Assembly (NCBI GenBank): GCA_031372145.1
Contig: JANMKR010000143.1
Span: 1 to 39,623, forward strand
From: CALMEC01 sp031372145
GTDB lineage: Bacteria; Actinomycetota; Thermoleophilia; Miltoncostaeales; Miltoncostaeaceae
Reading direction: 5' to 3'
DNA: 39,623 nucleotides
Of the stretch, positions 1 to 8,222 are shown in pieces. Each line of letters opens with the position of its first letter. Position 1 is the first letter of the stretch. Under the pieces are notes generated by a model. That model saw only the letters and a list, made by a program, of their open reading frames with translations. It was not told the origin of the DNA and did no database searches. Made by a program: the position numbers and the translations under genes.

Positions 1-2628
1 CGTGTGGGTCGTGACCGTCGCGACGATGCTCAGCGTCGCCGAAGCGCCATTCGCCATCGTGCCGACCGTCCACACACCCCCGGCATACGAACCGGTCGAC
101 GGCGTCGCACTGACCAAGGTCAACCCCGCCGGCAGCGCATCGGCCACCGAGACGGTCTGGGCCGAGTCGGCGCCGTTGTTGGTGACCGTCACGGTGAAGG
201 TGACGTTGCTGTTGAAGGCCGGCGTCGCGTTGCTGACGGTTTTCGTCACCGCAAGGTTTGCATCCAACACGTTGACCGAGGCAGAGGCGGAGTTGTTGGC
301 GGCGTTGGCATCGGTGCTGGTCGTCGTGATCGTGGCCGTGTTGACCACCGGTGAGAGCGTCGTGACGGTCGCGACGATCGACAATGTGGCGGACGCGCCG
401 TTCGCAAGGTTCCCGACCGACCACACGCCGGTGCCAGAGGTGTACGTCCCAACGGACGGAGTGGACGACACGTACGTCAGGCCCGCCGGCAACAGATCGG
501 TCACCGAAACCGCCGTGGCGAGCTCCGGCCCGTTGTTGGTGGCGGTCACGGTGAACGTGACGTTGCCACCCGCTGCCGGATTGGCGGTGTTGACGGTTTT
601 GGTCACGCCCACGTCCGCGTTGGGACGCCGCACCAGGACGTCCTCACCGGTGCTCGATCCGGAGGCGTACGAGACCGTCACTGTGGCGCCCACGACCGCG
701 CGGGTGGGATCGGTGTACGTCGCGGACGCCGGGTTCTGGAAGGTCCCGATCGCCGCGGCGGCGATCGTCGTGTCGAATGTGATCTGCACCTGGCCGCCGC
801 CCGGGATGGTGAAGGAGTCCCACACCGGCGCGCTCGACCCTGCGGTCGGGTTGGTGGTCGACGGACGCGTCGCTCCGCCGGTCAGGGTCACCGTGCCGGT
901 GGATGCGTAGGTGAAACCCGCCGGCAGCGCGTCCGAGATCGCGACGTTCGTCGCATCTCCGCGTCCCGCAGCATTCGCGACGGTGATCGTGTAGGTCGCA
1001 GTCCCACCCGACCCTGAGTTGACGACGACCGGGGTGCCCGTCGTCTTGGTGACCGTCAGCGTCGGAGTGCATTCCGTGCCTGCGCTTGTGCCGGGAACCG
1101 TGGGAAGCGTCGCGGTTGTCACGCTCGTGCCGCCGGTTCCGCCGGTCGCGCCGTAGGCGATGAACGTGCCGCTGCCGTTGTTGGTGTCACCGGCACCTCC
1201 GGCCGCGACGCTGACTGCCGCCGGCGCCCCGGAGAGGATGACCGCACCGCCACCGCCACCGCCACCCGGGCCGTGGGAGCCTGATGTGGCCTGCTCGGCG
1301 TCGCCACCGATGGCGCCACGTGCGTTGACCGTCAAGCCGGCCGTCCCGCCCCCCGCCGACAGCACCATGATCGAGCCGCCGGCCCCACCGCCGCCGCCCG
1401 CGTCGTTCTCGGGCGTGACGCCCGTCTGGCCATCCGACGTGATGCTGCCCGTGCCGGTCAGGTTGCCCGCGCGAATCATGACGATGCCACCACCGTTGCC
1501 ACCCGCCGAGGCGGCGGGGATGGTCGGGGAGTTGTTGCGCGAACCCGCGCCGCCTCCGCCCCCCAGCGCCACCTGACTGATGCTCGGCGTGAACGGGCTG
1601 CCCCCGAAGCCACCGCGCGCCAGGTTGGTGCTCCACGAGTTGCCGCCCTGGCCGCCCGTGCCACCGTTGGCGCCACCGCCACCGCCGCTGTTCTGATCGT
1701 TGGCAGTGGGGTTGCCATCGGTGCCGCCACCGCCTGCGGTCCCGGGTGCACCGCGTGCCGAGCTGCCGTTGGGATAGCCCTCGACGCCGGTGTCGGTGGC
1801 TGCGGCGACGCCGTTGCGCACGTAGCGCGGGGTGCCGGCGGTGCCTTCGCCCTTCTGGCCGTGGAAGGCACTCGTCGCGAGCGACCTGTAGGCGGTGTTG
1901 GATCCACCCGCGGCACCGGTGAGTTGGCGGGCGCCACCCCCGCGAAAGCCCAGCGCGCTCACATCGACGGCGGCGGTGCCGAGCGCAAGCGACCCGGCGA
2001 CGTCCAGCACGAGGACGCCGCCGCTCGCGCCATTCCAGGCCGACGCGGTCAGCGTCGAGCCGAGCGTCGCTGTCGAGTACTGCGGAACACGGACGACCTG
2101 GAAACGCCGCTGACCCTGCGTGGCGGTCGCTGCGGCGTCGGTGTAGGCGTTGACCAGCCCAGAACCGCCGCCGGCGCCCTGCACCGGAACCGACCCGGCC
2201 GCGACCGGCCCGGTCGCACGCACGTATTCGAACTTGCCGGAGTTGTTGGCATTGGTCGTGCCTGTCGCCGGATCCCCGGCGACTCCGTCACCGTACGTGC
2301 CGGTGTTCGTCGAGTCGATCGCGGCATCCTGCATCTGGATGACCAGGAGCAGATCGCCTGCCGCGATCGGTGTCGCAGCCCCTCGGGATGCGCCGACCGG
2401 GATGGACACGGCACCCGCCGCAACGCTGCCGGATCCCGGGTAGTACGTGTTGACGACACCAGCCAGGGTTCCACCGGGACCCGTGCTCCCCGGAACCGCG
2501 CAGGGCGCAGCGGACGCACGGTCGACGTTGCGGGCTGCCAGGAGCCCAAACGCCACGGCGACCAGAAGGACCGCTCCGAGAATTGAGATGGGACGCTTGA
2601 TGTGTGTGCCGATGTGTGGTTTTTGCAG
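1..2628 (-). CDS. DUF11-repeat, glycine-rich secreted surface protein (3' end beyond window)
   Basis: One minus-strand frame stays open from about 2830 to the left edge. It begins with a basic stretch and a hydrophobic signal or anchor segment (about 2610-2520, core LLVAVAFGLLAA), then a Ser/Thr/Gly-rich N-terminal domain. A Gly/Ala/Asn-rich domain follows at about 1750-1150, with runs such as GGGGG and GGNGGG. At least three DUF11-type repeats come next, at about 1070-640, 625-270 and 265-1. Each starts with a VTKT block, has TVT.TNNG in the middle and carries a LPAG(L/F)TYVS-like strand. Such proteins are exported and form stalks or adhesins on the cell surface; the exact role here is unknown. 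A C-terminal anchor would lie outside the window. The start is uncertain. No ATG or GTG lies in this frame between an in-frame TAG (2847-2845) and the signal segment; only TTG at 2829 and CTG at 2628 are available. I list CTG 2628 as a placeholder. Confidence 0.8.
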   Translation of the reverse strand, partial: MQKPHIGTHIKRPISILGAVLLVAVAFGLLAARNVDRASAAPCAVPGSTGPGGTLAGVVNTYYPGSGSVAAGAVSIPVGASRGAATPIAAGDLLLVIQMQDAAIDSTNTGTYGDGVAGDPATGTTNANNSGKFEYVRATGPVAAGSVPVQGAGGGSGLVNAYTDAAATATQGQRRFQVVRVPQYSTATLGSTLTASAWNGASGGVLVLDVAGSLALGTAAVDVSALGFRGGGARQLTGAAGGSNTAYRSLATSAFHGQKGEGTAGTPRYVRNGVAAATDTGVEGYPNGSSARGAPGTAGGGGTDGNPTANDQNSGGGGGANGGTGGQGGNSWSTNLARGGFGGSPFTPSISQVALGGGGGAGSRNNSPTIPAASAGGNGGGIVMIRAGNLTGTGSITSDGQTGVTPENDAGGGGGAGGSIMVLSAGGGTAGLTVNARGAIGGDAEQATSGSHGPGGGGGGGAVILSGAPAAVSVAAGGAGDTNNGSGTFIAYGATGGTGGTSVTTATLPTVPGTSAGTECTPTLTVTKTTGTPVVVNSGSGGTATYTITVANAAGRGDATNVAISDALPAGFTYASTGTVTLTGGATRPSTTNPTAGSSAPVWDSFTIPGGGQVQITFDTTIAAAAIGTFQNPASATYTDPTRAVVGATVTVSYASGSSTGEDVLVRRPNADVGVTKTVNTANPAAGGNVTFTVTATNNGPELATAVSVTDLLPAGLTYVSSTPSVGTYTSGTGVWSVGNLANGASATLSIVATVTTLSPVVNTATITTTSTDANAANNSASASVNVLDANLAVTKTVSNATPAFNSNVTFTVTVTNNGADSAQTVSVADALPAGLTLVSATPSTGSYAGGVWTVGTMANGASATLSIVATVTTHT

Positions 2629-2875
2629 GGAGTCTTGGGGGCAGCGCGATCCATCGCGTCCAAAATGCCAGTCCGTCGGTCGAACCCCGGCAATGGGTTC
2701 ATCGGCGGCACACGTCGGGAACGTGAGCCCCCAAAGCCCCGCAGTTGTGCGGTTTGTGTGAGTTCCAGACCCGGGACCGTGGGCCAGAAGAGCGCCGTCG
2801 GCAGAAGGGGGAGCACGTGGGCGGCACAAAGCCCTGTAAATCGACTACTTCTTCGCGCTGCGACGCGGGGGGCTT
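2629..2875. other. intergenic region upstream of the surface-protein gene
   Basis: About 250 bases separate the permease stop from the surface-protein reading frame. I looked for a tRNA, a riboswitch and a strong terminator and recognise none. The only candidate element is the -10-like CATTTT. A long untranslated leader is possible. Confidence 0.4.
2662..2667 (-). promoter_or_regulatory. possible -10 element CATTTT before an out-of-frame ATG
   Basis: On the minus strand CATTTT lies 7 nt before an ATG at 2654-2652, the same geometry as several leaderless promoters in this window. That ATG is in the wrong frame for the surface protein. A one-base difference in the CCCCC or AAAAA run between them would join the two frames. 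Weak evidence. Confidence 0.3.
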
Positions 2876-3631
2876 TCAGTCAGCGTGGCGGGCGCGCCAC
2901 CCAAGCTGCGCCGCGGTGGCGAGCATCAGGAGGGCAAACAGCAGCCGCAACGTGCGTGGGGGTGTTGCATCCGCAATGAACGCGCCCATGACGGCCGTGG
3001 CGACGGAGGCCGTGCCCATCACGGCGGCGGCACCCCACCGCACGGTCCCGGCCTTCTGTTGACGCCAGGAACCCAGCAGCGACACGGGAATGATGGCCAG
3101 GAGTGACGCTCCCTCCGCGCGCAGCTGCGGCAGGCCGACGACCAGCGTCAGCGCGGGCACGAACAGAATCCCGCCGCCGACACCGAAGAGTCCTGCCAGG
3201 GCCCCCGCAACGAAGCCGAGCGCCGCGACAACGACACCCCGACCCACATCAAGCGTGATTTGTGTCCCTGCAGACACAACTGGCTTGCTGAGCAGCCAAG
3301 TAGCGGTGATCGCGAGCAATGCGGCAAATCCAAACGTCAGGGAGCGCGTCGTGATCCGATCCTTGACCCACAACCCGACCAGGACACCGAGGACGGCGGG
3401 GAGTCCGATCAGCACCGCATAGCCCCATGCAACGTTGCCAAGGAGTCCGTGCGTGATCACACCGACCGTGGCCGTCACGATGATCGCCGCCAGCGAGGTC
3501 GCGGTCGCGACCTTGGTGTCGAATCCCAACAGCAGCGCGAGCATCGGCACCATCACGATGCCACCGCCCACGCCGAACAGGGTGGCGAAGAGCCCGGCGG
3601 TCATGCCCACCAGCACGAGCCGCGGCCACAT
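2876..3631 (-). CDS. TauE/SafE family permease (sulfite/organosulfonate exporter type)
   Basis: Predicted 251-residue integral membrane protein with about eight hydrophobic segments and the paired FGVGGG(I) motifs typical of the TauE/SafE (formerly DUF81) family. One lies near the N terminus (LFGVGGGIVMVP) and one in the second half (LFGVGGGILFVP), reflecting the internal duplication. Family members move sulfite, sulfoacetate or other small anions across the inner membrane; the substrate here cannot be read from sequence. I chose ATG 3631 because it gives the usual family length and starts right at the first membrane helix. ATG 3664 is possible, but it would overlap the otsB start codon. The gene is divergent from otsB and no sulfur-metabolism gene is adjacent. 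Confidence 0.88.
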   Translation of the reverse strand: MWPRLVLVGMTAGLFATLFGVGGGIVMVPMLALLLGFDTKVATATSLAAIIVTATVGVITHGLLGNVAWGYAVLIGLPAVLGVLVGLWVKDRITTRSLTFGFAALLAITATWLLSKPVVSAGTQITLDVGRGVVVAALGFVAGALAGLFGVGGGILFVPALTLVVGLPQLRAEGASLLAIIPVSLLGSWRQQKAGTVRWGAAAVMGTASVATAVMGAFIADATPPRTLRLLFALLMLATAAQLGWRARHAD

Positions 3632-3644
3632 GCCTGCAAGCGCA

Positions 3645-3654
3645 CTGTTAGCGT
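3645..3654. promoter_or_regulatory. overlapping divergent -10 elements between the permease gene and otsB
   Basis: TAGCGT at 3649-3654 reads toward otsB and ends 8 nt before its ATG. TAACAG on the other strand (3650-3645) reads toward the permease start at 3631. The two hexamers share two bases, so the two genes would compete for polymerase. Inferred from position only; no clear -35 boxes. Confidence 0.35.
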
Positions 3655-3662
3655 CAGCGGAC

Positions 3663-4478
3663 ATGGCAACCATCGAGACGGACGGCCTGGTCGCAGCGAT
3701 CGCCGCGACACCGGCGACCAGCGCGGTGATGTTGGACCTCGATGGAACGCTCGCACCGATCATCGAACACCCTGGAGATGTGGCGATTCCGGCCGAAATC
3801 CGTGTGCTGCTGCCGGTGTTGCGCGATCGCTACGGACTGGTGGCGTTCATCAGCGGGCGCGCGCGCGACGATCTGCGTGGCATCGTCGCACTCGACGGCG
3901 TGGCCTACTCCGGAAATCACGGGATCGAGGTTCAACTCGACGATGGTCGAATCCTGCCGACCGGCGTCAGCCACGGCGCGTTGGAGACGTTGAAGACATT
4001 CGCCCGCCACTGGAGCGGGCAGGGCCTGGACACATTGGGCGTGTGGATGGAGCACAAAGGGGGGACGTTGACGTTCCACTACCGCACGGCGCCGGATCAG
4101 CGGGCCGCCCGTCGCCACCTGGAGCAATCGGTGGTCCCGGCGGCACGCGCCGTGGATTTGGTCGCCGCAATGGGTCGGATGTCGATCGAGATCCACCCGT
4201 CGGAATCGGTGCACAAGGGCAGTGCCGCCGACACCCTCCTGGACGCGCGACCGGCGATTCGGCGGGCCATCTCGTTGGGCGACGACCGGACGGATGCCGA
4301 CGTCTGGCGGGCCCTGCGTGCGCGGGTGGTCGACGGCCGGCTCGACCTGGCGGTCGGGGTTGGGGTCATCAGCGACGAGAGCCCTGCGGCGGTGCGCGCC
4401 GAATCGGACATCCAGGTGCCGGGTGTCGAGGGAACGCTGGCGTTGCTGCGTGTCCTGGCGGGGCATCAGGCGCCCTGA
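3663..4478 (+). CDS. otsB: trehalose-6-phosphate phosphatase
   Basis: A 271-residue HAD-superfamily phosphatase that hydrolyses trehalose 6-phosphate to trehalose, the last step of the OtsA/OtsB route to this osmoprotectant. The nucleophile motif DLDGTLAPI sits near residue 22, followed by FISGR, the family block YSGNHGIE, and the metal-binding GDDRTDADVW near residue 205. Length matches bacterial OtsB. ATG 3663 is preferred because it places the DxD motif at the usual distance and a -10-like TAGCGT lies just upstream, fitting a leaderless message. The synthase gene otsA is not in the window. The 3' end overlaps the end of the convergent polX gene by 13 bp. Confidence 0.92.
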   Translation: MATIETDGLVAAIAATPATSAVMLDLDGTLAPIIEHPGDVAIPAEIRVLLPVLRDRYGLVAFISGRARDDLRGIVALDGVAYSGNHGIEVQLDDGRILPTGVSHGALETLKTFARHWSGQGLDTLGVWMEHKGGTLTFHYRTAPDQRAARRHLEQSVVPAARAVDLVAAMGRMSIEIHPSESVHKGSAADTLLDARPAIRRAISLGDDRTDADVWRALRARVVDGRLDLAVGVGVISDESPAAVRAESDIQVPGVEGTLALLRVLAGHQAP

Positions 4479-6202
4479 CGCAGGGCGGCGGCGGGCACCG
4501 TGTTGGCGATGCGCTCGGCGGTCGCCCCGGCGCGGCGCGCGATCGTCACGCCATACCGCCGGAGCGAGAGCTCGCCCACGGAGTGCGCATCGGTCCCGAT
4601 GACCAGGCGCACCCCTGCCGCGAGCGCACGTCGAGCCAGATCGGCAGACAGATCCAGCCGGCGCGGCTGGGCGTTGATCTCGAGGCACGTCCCCGTCGCG
4701 GCCGCGCGGGCGAAGATCGTGTCGAAGTCGAGTTCATAGCCGTCCCTCCGACCTGACATCCGTCCGGTGGGATGGCCGATCGCATCGACCAGCGGGTGTT
4801 CGATGGCCGTGAGGATCCGGTCGGTCAGCCGGGTACGCGACTGGGAGAACCCGCTATGCAGGCTGGCTGTGACCCAGTCGAAACCAGCCAGAAGCTCATC
4901 ATCGAAATCCAGCCTGCCGTCGGCCAACACGTCCATCTCGCATGCCTTGAGCACACGGATGTCGTCGCTGGTGGCGTTGATCGCGTCGATGGCCTCCCAC
5001 TGACGCCGAACCCGTTCCTCGTCAAGGCCGCGGGCCATGGCCAAACTCTTGGAATGGTCGCTGATTCCGACGTAGTCCAGCCCCAACGCGCGGGCACCCG
5101 CGACCATGTCGTCGAGCGAGTCACGCCCGTCACTCCATGTGGTGTGCACATGGAGATCGCCCCGCAGGTCACGCTCGTCGACCAACGTGGGCAAGAGCCC
5201 GGCCACAGCCACCGCGATCTCGCCCGTGTCCTCCCGAAGTTCCGGTGGAATCTCAGGGAGGCCCAGCATCGCGTAGACCCCGGCCTCGTCCGTATGCAGC
5301 AGAATCGTCCCATCGGTTTGGGTGACACCGTGCTCTGAGAGCGATAGTGCTTGCTTGACAGCAAGCTCTCTCAGTCTGATGTTGTGCGCTTTGGAGCCCG
5401 TCAGGTGCTGTAAGAGGTTGCCGAACGACGCCGGCGGACCAACGCGAAGCTCGACCCGGATGCCCGCCTGCGTCATCACCGCCATTCCCGCTGTGCCCCG
5501 GGACAACACCTCGGTCACCATCGGGTGGGATGCGAATGCCTGCAGGAGCCGCTCCGGGGCATCCGTCCCCGCGGCTAGGTCGATGTCGTGGACGCTCTCG
5601 GAGCCGCGGCGCAGGCCACCGGCGACGGTGAGCGCACTCGTCCCTTGGATTCGGGCAAGGTCGGCGACGATCTGCTCGGCGACGGGGAGCGCCCGCCCGA
5701 TCGGGATCCGCGTATTCGGCGAAGCGCCGGTGGCCAGTGCCGCCAGCTGCTCACCCACTTGGACGACGACCTTGGGACCGATTCCCGCGACGCCTGCCAG
5801 GCGCCCGTCCGAAACCGCGGCGGACAGACTCTCCAAGTCGATGACTCCGAGCGCTTCCCACACGGCGTTGGCACGTTTGGGCCCGATCCCCTGCAGCCGT
5901 GCGATGTCGGCGAGGCCCTCGGGAACCTTGGCGCGGAGGCGCTGCAGGGCGGTGATCCCGCCGGTCTCGACCAGTTCGACGATCTTGTCCTGCAAGGTTG
6001 CGCCGATATCAGGCAGTTCGACGGCGCGACCGGCCAGCGCCAACGCCGCCACCGACTCGCCGGCTCCCCGAATCCGGGCCGCGCCGCGCCGGTAGGCAAG
6101 GATCCGGTGGCGTGACTGCTCGCCTCCGATCTCGAGGAGGTCCCCGTAGAGGTCGAACCGATCGGCGATCTGGCCGTTCGTCGGAAGGGCTTGGGCGCTC
6201 AC
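4466..6202 (-). CDS. polX: family X DNA polymerase / 3'-5' exonuclease
   Basis: A 578-residue cytoplasmic PolX used in DNA repair and gap filling. From the N terminus it has an 8-kDa-like region, two helix-hairpin-helix motifs (LQGIGPKRAN and VAGIGPKVV), the polymerase core with GGLRRGSES and HDIDLA, then a C-terminal PHP domain. The PHP metal ligands are all visible: DLHVHTTWSDG, DHSKS, CEMDV, ASLHSG, IGHPTG and GTDAHS. The third polymerase carboxylate, normally Asp in a VDLR-type strand, is Glu here (RVELRV, codon GAG near 5455). GTG 6202 is chosen because conserved sequence starts just after it and TACCCT lies 6 nt upstream. The gene is convergent and overlaps otsB by 13 bp. Repair partners such as LigD are absent nearby, though ku lies 30 kb away. 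Confidence 0.93.
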   Translation of the reverse strand: MSAQALPTNGQIADRFDLYGDLLEIGGEQSRHRILAYRRGAARIRGAGESVAALALAGRAVELPDIGATLQDKIVELVETGGITALQRLRAKVPEGLADIARLQGIGPKRANAVWEALGVIDLESLSAAVSDGRLAGVAGIGPKVVVQVGEQLAALATGASPNTRIPIGRALPVAEQIVADLARIQGTSALTVAGGLRRGSESVHDIDLAAGTDAPERLLQAFASHPMVTEVLSRGTAGMAVMTQAGIRVELRVGPPASFGNLLQHLTGSKAHNIRLRELAVKQALSLSEHGVTQTDGTILLHTDEAGVYAMLGLPEIPPELREDTGEIAVAVAGLLPTLVDERDLRGDLHVHTTWSDGRDSLDDMVAGARALGLDYVGISDHSKSLAMARGLDEERVRRQWEAIDAINATSDDIRVLKACEMDVLADGRLDFDDELLAGFDWVTASLHSGFSQSRTRLTDRILTAIEHPLVDAIGHPTGRMSGRRDGYELDFDTIFARAAATGTCLEINAQPRRLDLSADLARRALAAGVRLVIGTDAHSVGELSLRRYGVTIARRAGATAERIANTVPAAALRQGA

Positions 6203-6208
6203 ACGCGA

Positions 6209-6214
6209 AGGGTA
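6209..6214 (-). promoter_or_regulatory. putative -10 TACCCT for leaderless polX
   Basis: TACCCT on the minus strand ends 6 nt before the polX GTG at 6202, placing the likely transcription start on or next to the start codon. No Shine-Dalgarno is seen. Inference from spacing. Confidence 0.4.
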
Positions 6215-6245
6215 CTTCGCCGGCAGGAGCACGGCGCAACGGTCG

Positions 6246-6276
6246 TTGGGCGAACCCCCTGGGGAGCAACTAGAAT
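6246..6276 (+). promoter_or_regulatory. putative promoter TTGGGC-N19-TAGAAT of the L,D-transpeptidase operon
   Basis: TAGAAT at 6271-6276 is a good actinobacterial -10 and TTGGGC at 6246-6251 a plausible -35. The transcript would begin near 6283, close to a GTG at 6286, or carry a short leader holding the purine-rich ribosome site before GTG 6322. Confidence 0.5.
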
Positions 6277-6321
6277 CGCCTGTGGGTGTTTGAGGTGCAG
6301 TCGGGGAGCGGGAAGGGCGGC

Positions 6322-7893
6322 GTGGTGGGTGTGACGAGCGTGACACGCGGAGGCTGGGTGGCGGTCGGCGCGGGCGCGTTGGCGCTCGCCTCGGGAAGCG
6401 CGTTCGCCGGCCAGCAGTATGCGAATCGGGCCGAGCTGGGCACCCCGGTTCCGGCGCCGGGCAGCGCCGTCGCCACCGCACGACCCTTGATCGGGCTCGA
6501 TGCGAAACACGTGGGGGGCATGCGTGACCTCAGCGTGCTCGTCGACGGGACCGATCGCACGTCGAGCGTCGGACGGACAGCCGACGGGCGACTGGTGCTC
6601 CCGACACGGCGTTTGCGTGACGGCTCGCACGAGGTGTCGGTCCGCTTTGGAACCCGCAACGTCTTCTCACGGTCGGTCGAGCGCAAATGGTCGTTCGACG
6701 TCGACACGAAGCTCCCAAACCTCGCGGTCACCACCCCGAAGGCCGGGGCTGAGGTCAACGCCCGCAACCTGGTCGTCACGGGCAAGAGTGAACCCAACAC
6801 GAACCTCTCGGTCGGTTGGAAAGGCGGCTCGGCCACGACGGTCGTTGACGCAACCGGCGGATGGAAGGTCACCGCGAAGCTCCCCGAGGGCCCGGTGGCG
6901 CTCAAGCTCGTGGCGTCAGACCCCGCCGGCAACGCCGCGGTGACCAACCGCAGGATCACGGTCGACACGGCGGCGCCGACGCTGGCATTGGCGAAAATGC
7001 CGGCAAAGCTGACCGAGACCGATGCGCCGACGTTCACCGGCACCATCAAGGGCGAATCGCCTGGACGGGCCATCGTCGGAGCGACCGTCAACGGACGCGA
7101 GATCGTCGCGCAGCCAGGGGCCGCGGGCGTCGACCAGAACGGCGATCCGGTCGCGGGCGTCGTGTTCACCGGCACGACGTTCGCGTTGTCGGTCGGGCGC
7201 ATCCCGCAGGGCCGCAATGCCGTCAAGGTGTTCGTGCGCGACCCCGCCGGCAACCAGACCGAGAAGTCACTCAAACTCGTCGTGAACAGCACGGACGAGT
7301 TCGGCACACGTGACCTGATCGCGGGAGCCCGTGGCGGCGACGTCAAGAGCCTGCAAAAGCAGCTGCGCGAGCGCGGCTTCAAGCGGACCAAGGTCACGGG
7401 CGTCTACGACGACCAGACGGCACGTGGCGTGCGCAACTATCAGCGGGTCCACAGCATCAAGCAGTCAGGCGTCTTCGGACCCAAGACGCGCACCACCTTC
7501 GTCGGCAAGATCGTCGTCAACCTCAAGAAGTTCCGGGTGTCCGTCGTGCGCGACGGCAAGACCGTCGTCTCCTTCCCGATCGCGTACGGCACCGCGGCGT
7601 ACCCCACACCGACGGGCGATTACAAGATCGTCAACAAGCAGTCCAACCCAACGTGGACGCCGCCGCCGGACAGTTCGTGGGCCAAGGGCCTCGGTCCCAT
7701 TCCGCCAGGTCCGGGCAACCCGCTCGGCACGCGCTGGATGGGAACATCCGCCCCGTACGTGGGCATTCACGGCACCCCTGCCGACAGTTCGATCGGGACG
7801 CGGGCCAGTCACGGCTGCATCCGCATGCACATCCATGATGCGGAGTCCCTCTACGAACAAGTCGTCGTCGGGATGCCGGTCCACATCGCGTAG
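6322..7893 (+). CDS. L,D-transpeptidase (YkuD) with peptidoglycan-binding domain
   Basis: Predicted exported 523-residue enzyme that makes 3-3 cross-links in peptidoglycan or anchors proteins to it. After a hydrophobic signal or anchor (WVAVGAGALALASGSAFA) come two or three immunoglobulin-like beta modules. A PG_binding_1 repeat follows at about residues 333-390 (GGDVKSLQKQLRERGF, GVRNYQ). The catalytic YkuD domain runs from about residue 394 to the end, with the HGT and SHGCIRM motifs; the catalytic Cys is near residue 499. GTG 6322 is chosen for the GGAGCGGGAAGG ribosome site 4-5 nt upstream. GTG 6286, near-leaderless behind TAGAAT, is an alternative that adds 12 residues. The stop overlaps the thioredoxin start by one base. 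Confidence 0.92.
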   Translation: MVGVTSVTRGGWVAVGAGALALASGSAFAGQQYANRAELGTPVPAPGSAVATARPLIGLDAKHVGGMRDLSVLVDGTDRTSSVGRTADGRLVLPTRRLRDGSHEVSVRFGTRNVFSRSVERKWSFDVDTKLPNLAVTTPKAGAEVNARNLVVTGKSEPNTNLSVGWKGGSATTVVDATGGWKVTAKLPEGPVALKLVASDPAGNAAVTNRRITVDTAAPTLALAKMPAKLTETDAPTFTGTIKGESPGRAIVGATVNGREIVAQPGAAGVDQNGDPVAGVVFTGTTFALSVGRIPQGRNAVKVFVRDPAGNQTEKSLKLVVNSTDEFGTRDLIAGARGGDVKSLQKQLRERGFKRTKVTGVYDDQTARGVRNYQRVHSIKQSGVFGPKTRTTFVGKIVVNLKKFRVSVVRDGKTVVSFPIAYGTAAYPTPTGDYKIVNKQSNPTWTPPPDSSWAKGLGPIPPGPGNPLGTRWMGTSAPYVGIHGTPADSSIGTRASHGCIRMHIHDAESLYEQVVVGMPVHIA

Positions 7894-8222
7894 TGCGCCT
7901 GACCGAACTCACGGAGGACACGTGGGAGGGGGCGGTCACCTCGGCCTCGATGCCCGTGCTGATCGATGTCTGGGCACCATGGTGCGTTCCGTGTCGCAAG
8001 GTCACGCCGCTGGTCGAGCAGCTCGCTCGGGAGTCCGGGGATCGACTCGTGGTTGCGACGCTCAACGGTGATGACGCGCCGCGGTTCATGAGCCGCTTTG
8101 AGGTGATGTCACTCCCGACGCTGCTGCTCTTCGCAGCCGGCCAACCCGTGGAACGGGTCGTGGGGGTACCGAAGATCGATAAGCTGCGCGCCGTGATCGA
8201 GCCGCACCTGGGGAGCGATTGA
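7893..8222 (+). CDS. thioredoxin
   Basis: A 109-residue thioredoxin-fold protein with the redox motif WAPWCVPC near residues 27-34 and the cis-proline region SLPTLLLF. It has no signal peptide, so it should act in the cytoplasm as a disulfide reductant. The active site is CVPC rather than the common CGPC, which usually shifts redox potential (family knowledge). It begins with GTG in the TAGTG overlap with the transpeptidase stop and is followed with no gap by an 88-residue orphan. All three are therefore probably co-translated. Confidence 0.9.
   Translation: MRLTELTEDTWEGAVTSASMPVLIDVWAPWCVPCRKVTPLVEQLARESGDRLVVATLNGDDAPRFMSRFEVMSLPTLLLFAAGQPVERVVGVPKIDKLRAVIEPHLGSD

Noticed and set aside
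2..910. Long plus-strand open frame of about 300 codons
   Set aside because: It is the mirror of the minus-strand DUF11 repeats; its periodic Val/Thr/Ala pattern follows from the repeat DNA and it matches no family.
2640..2860. Possible cyclic-di-GMP riboswitch or tRNA-like element
   Set aside because: A GGGTTCGAC stretch recalls a tRNA T-loop and the region is GC-rich, but I could not assemble a cloverleaf or a known riboswitch core.
3260..4756. 498-codon plus-strand frame overlapping otsB and polX
   Set aside because: Overlaps three well-supported genes in other frames and has shadow-type composition.
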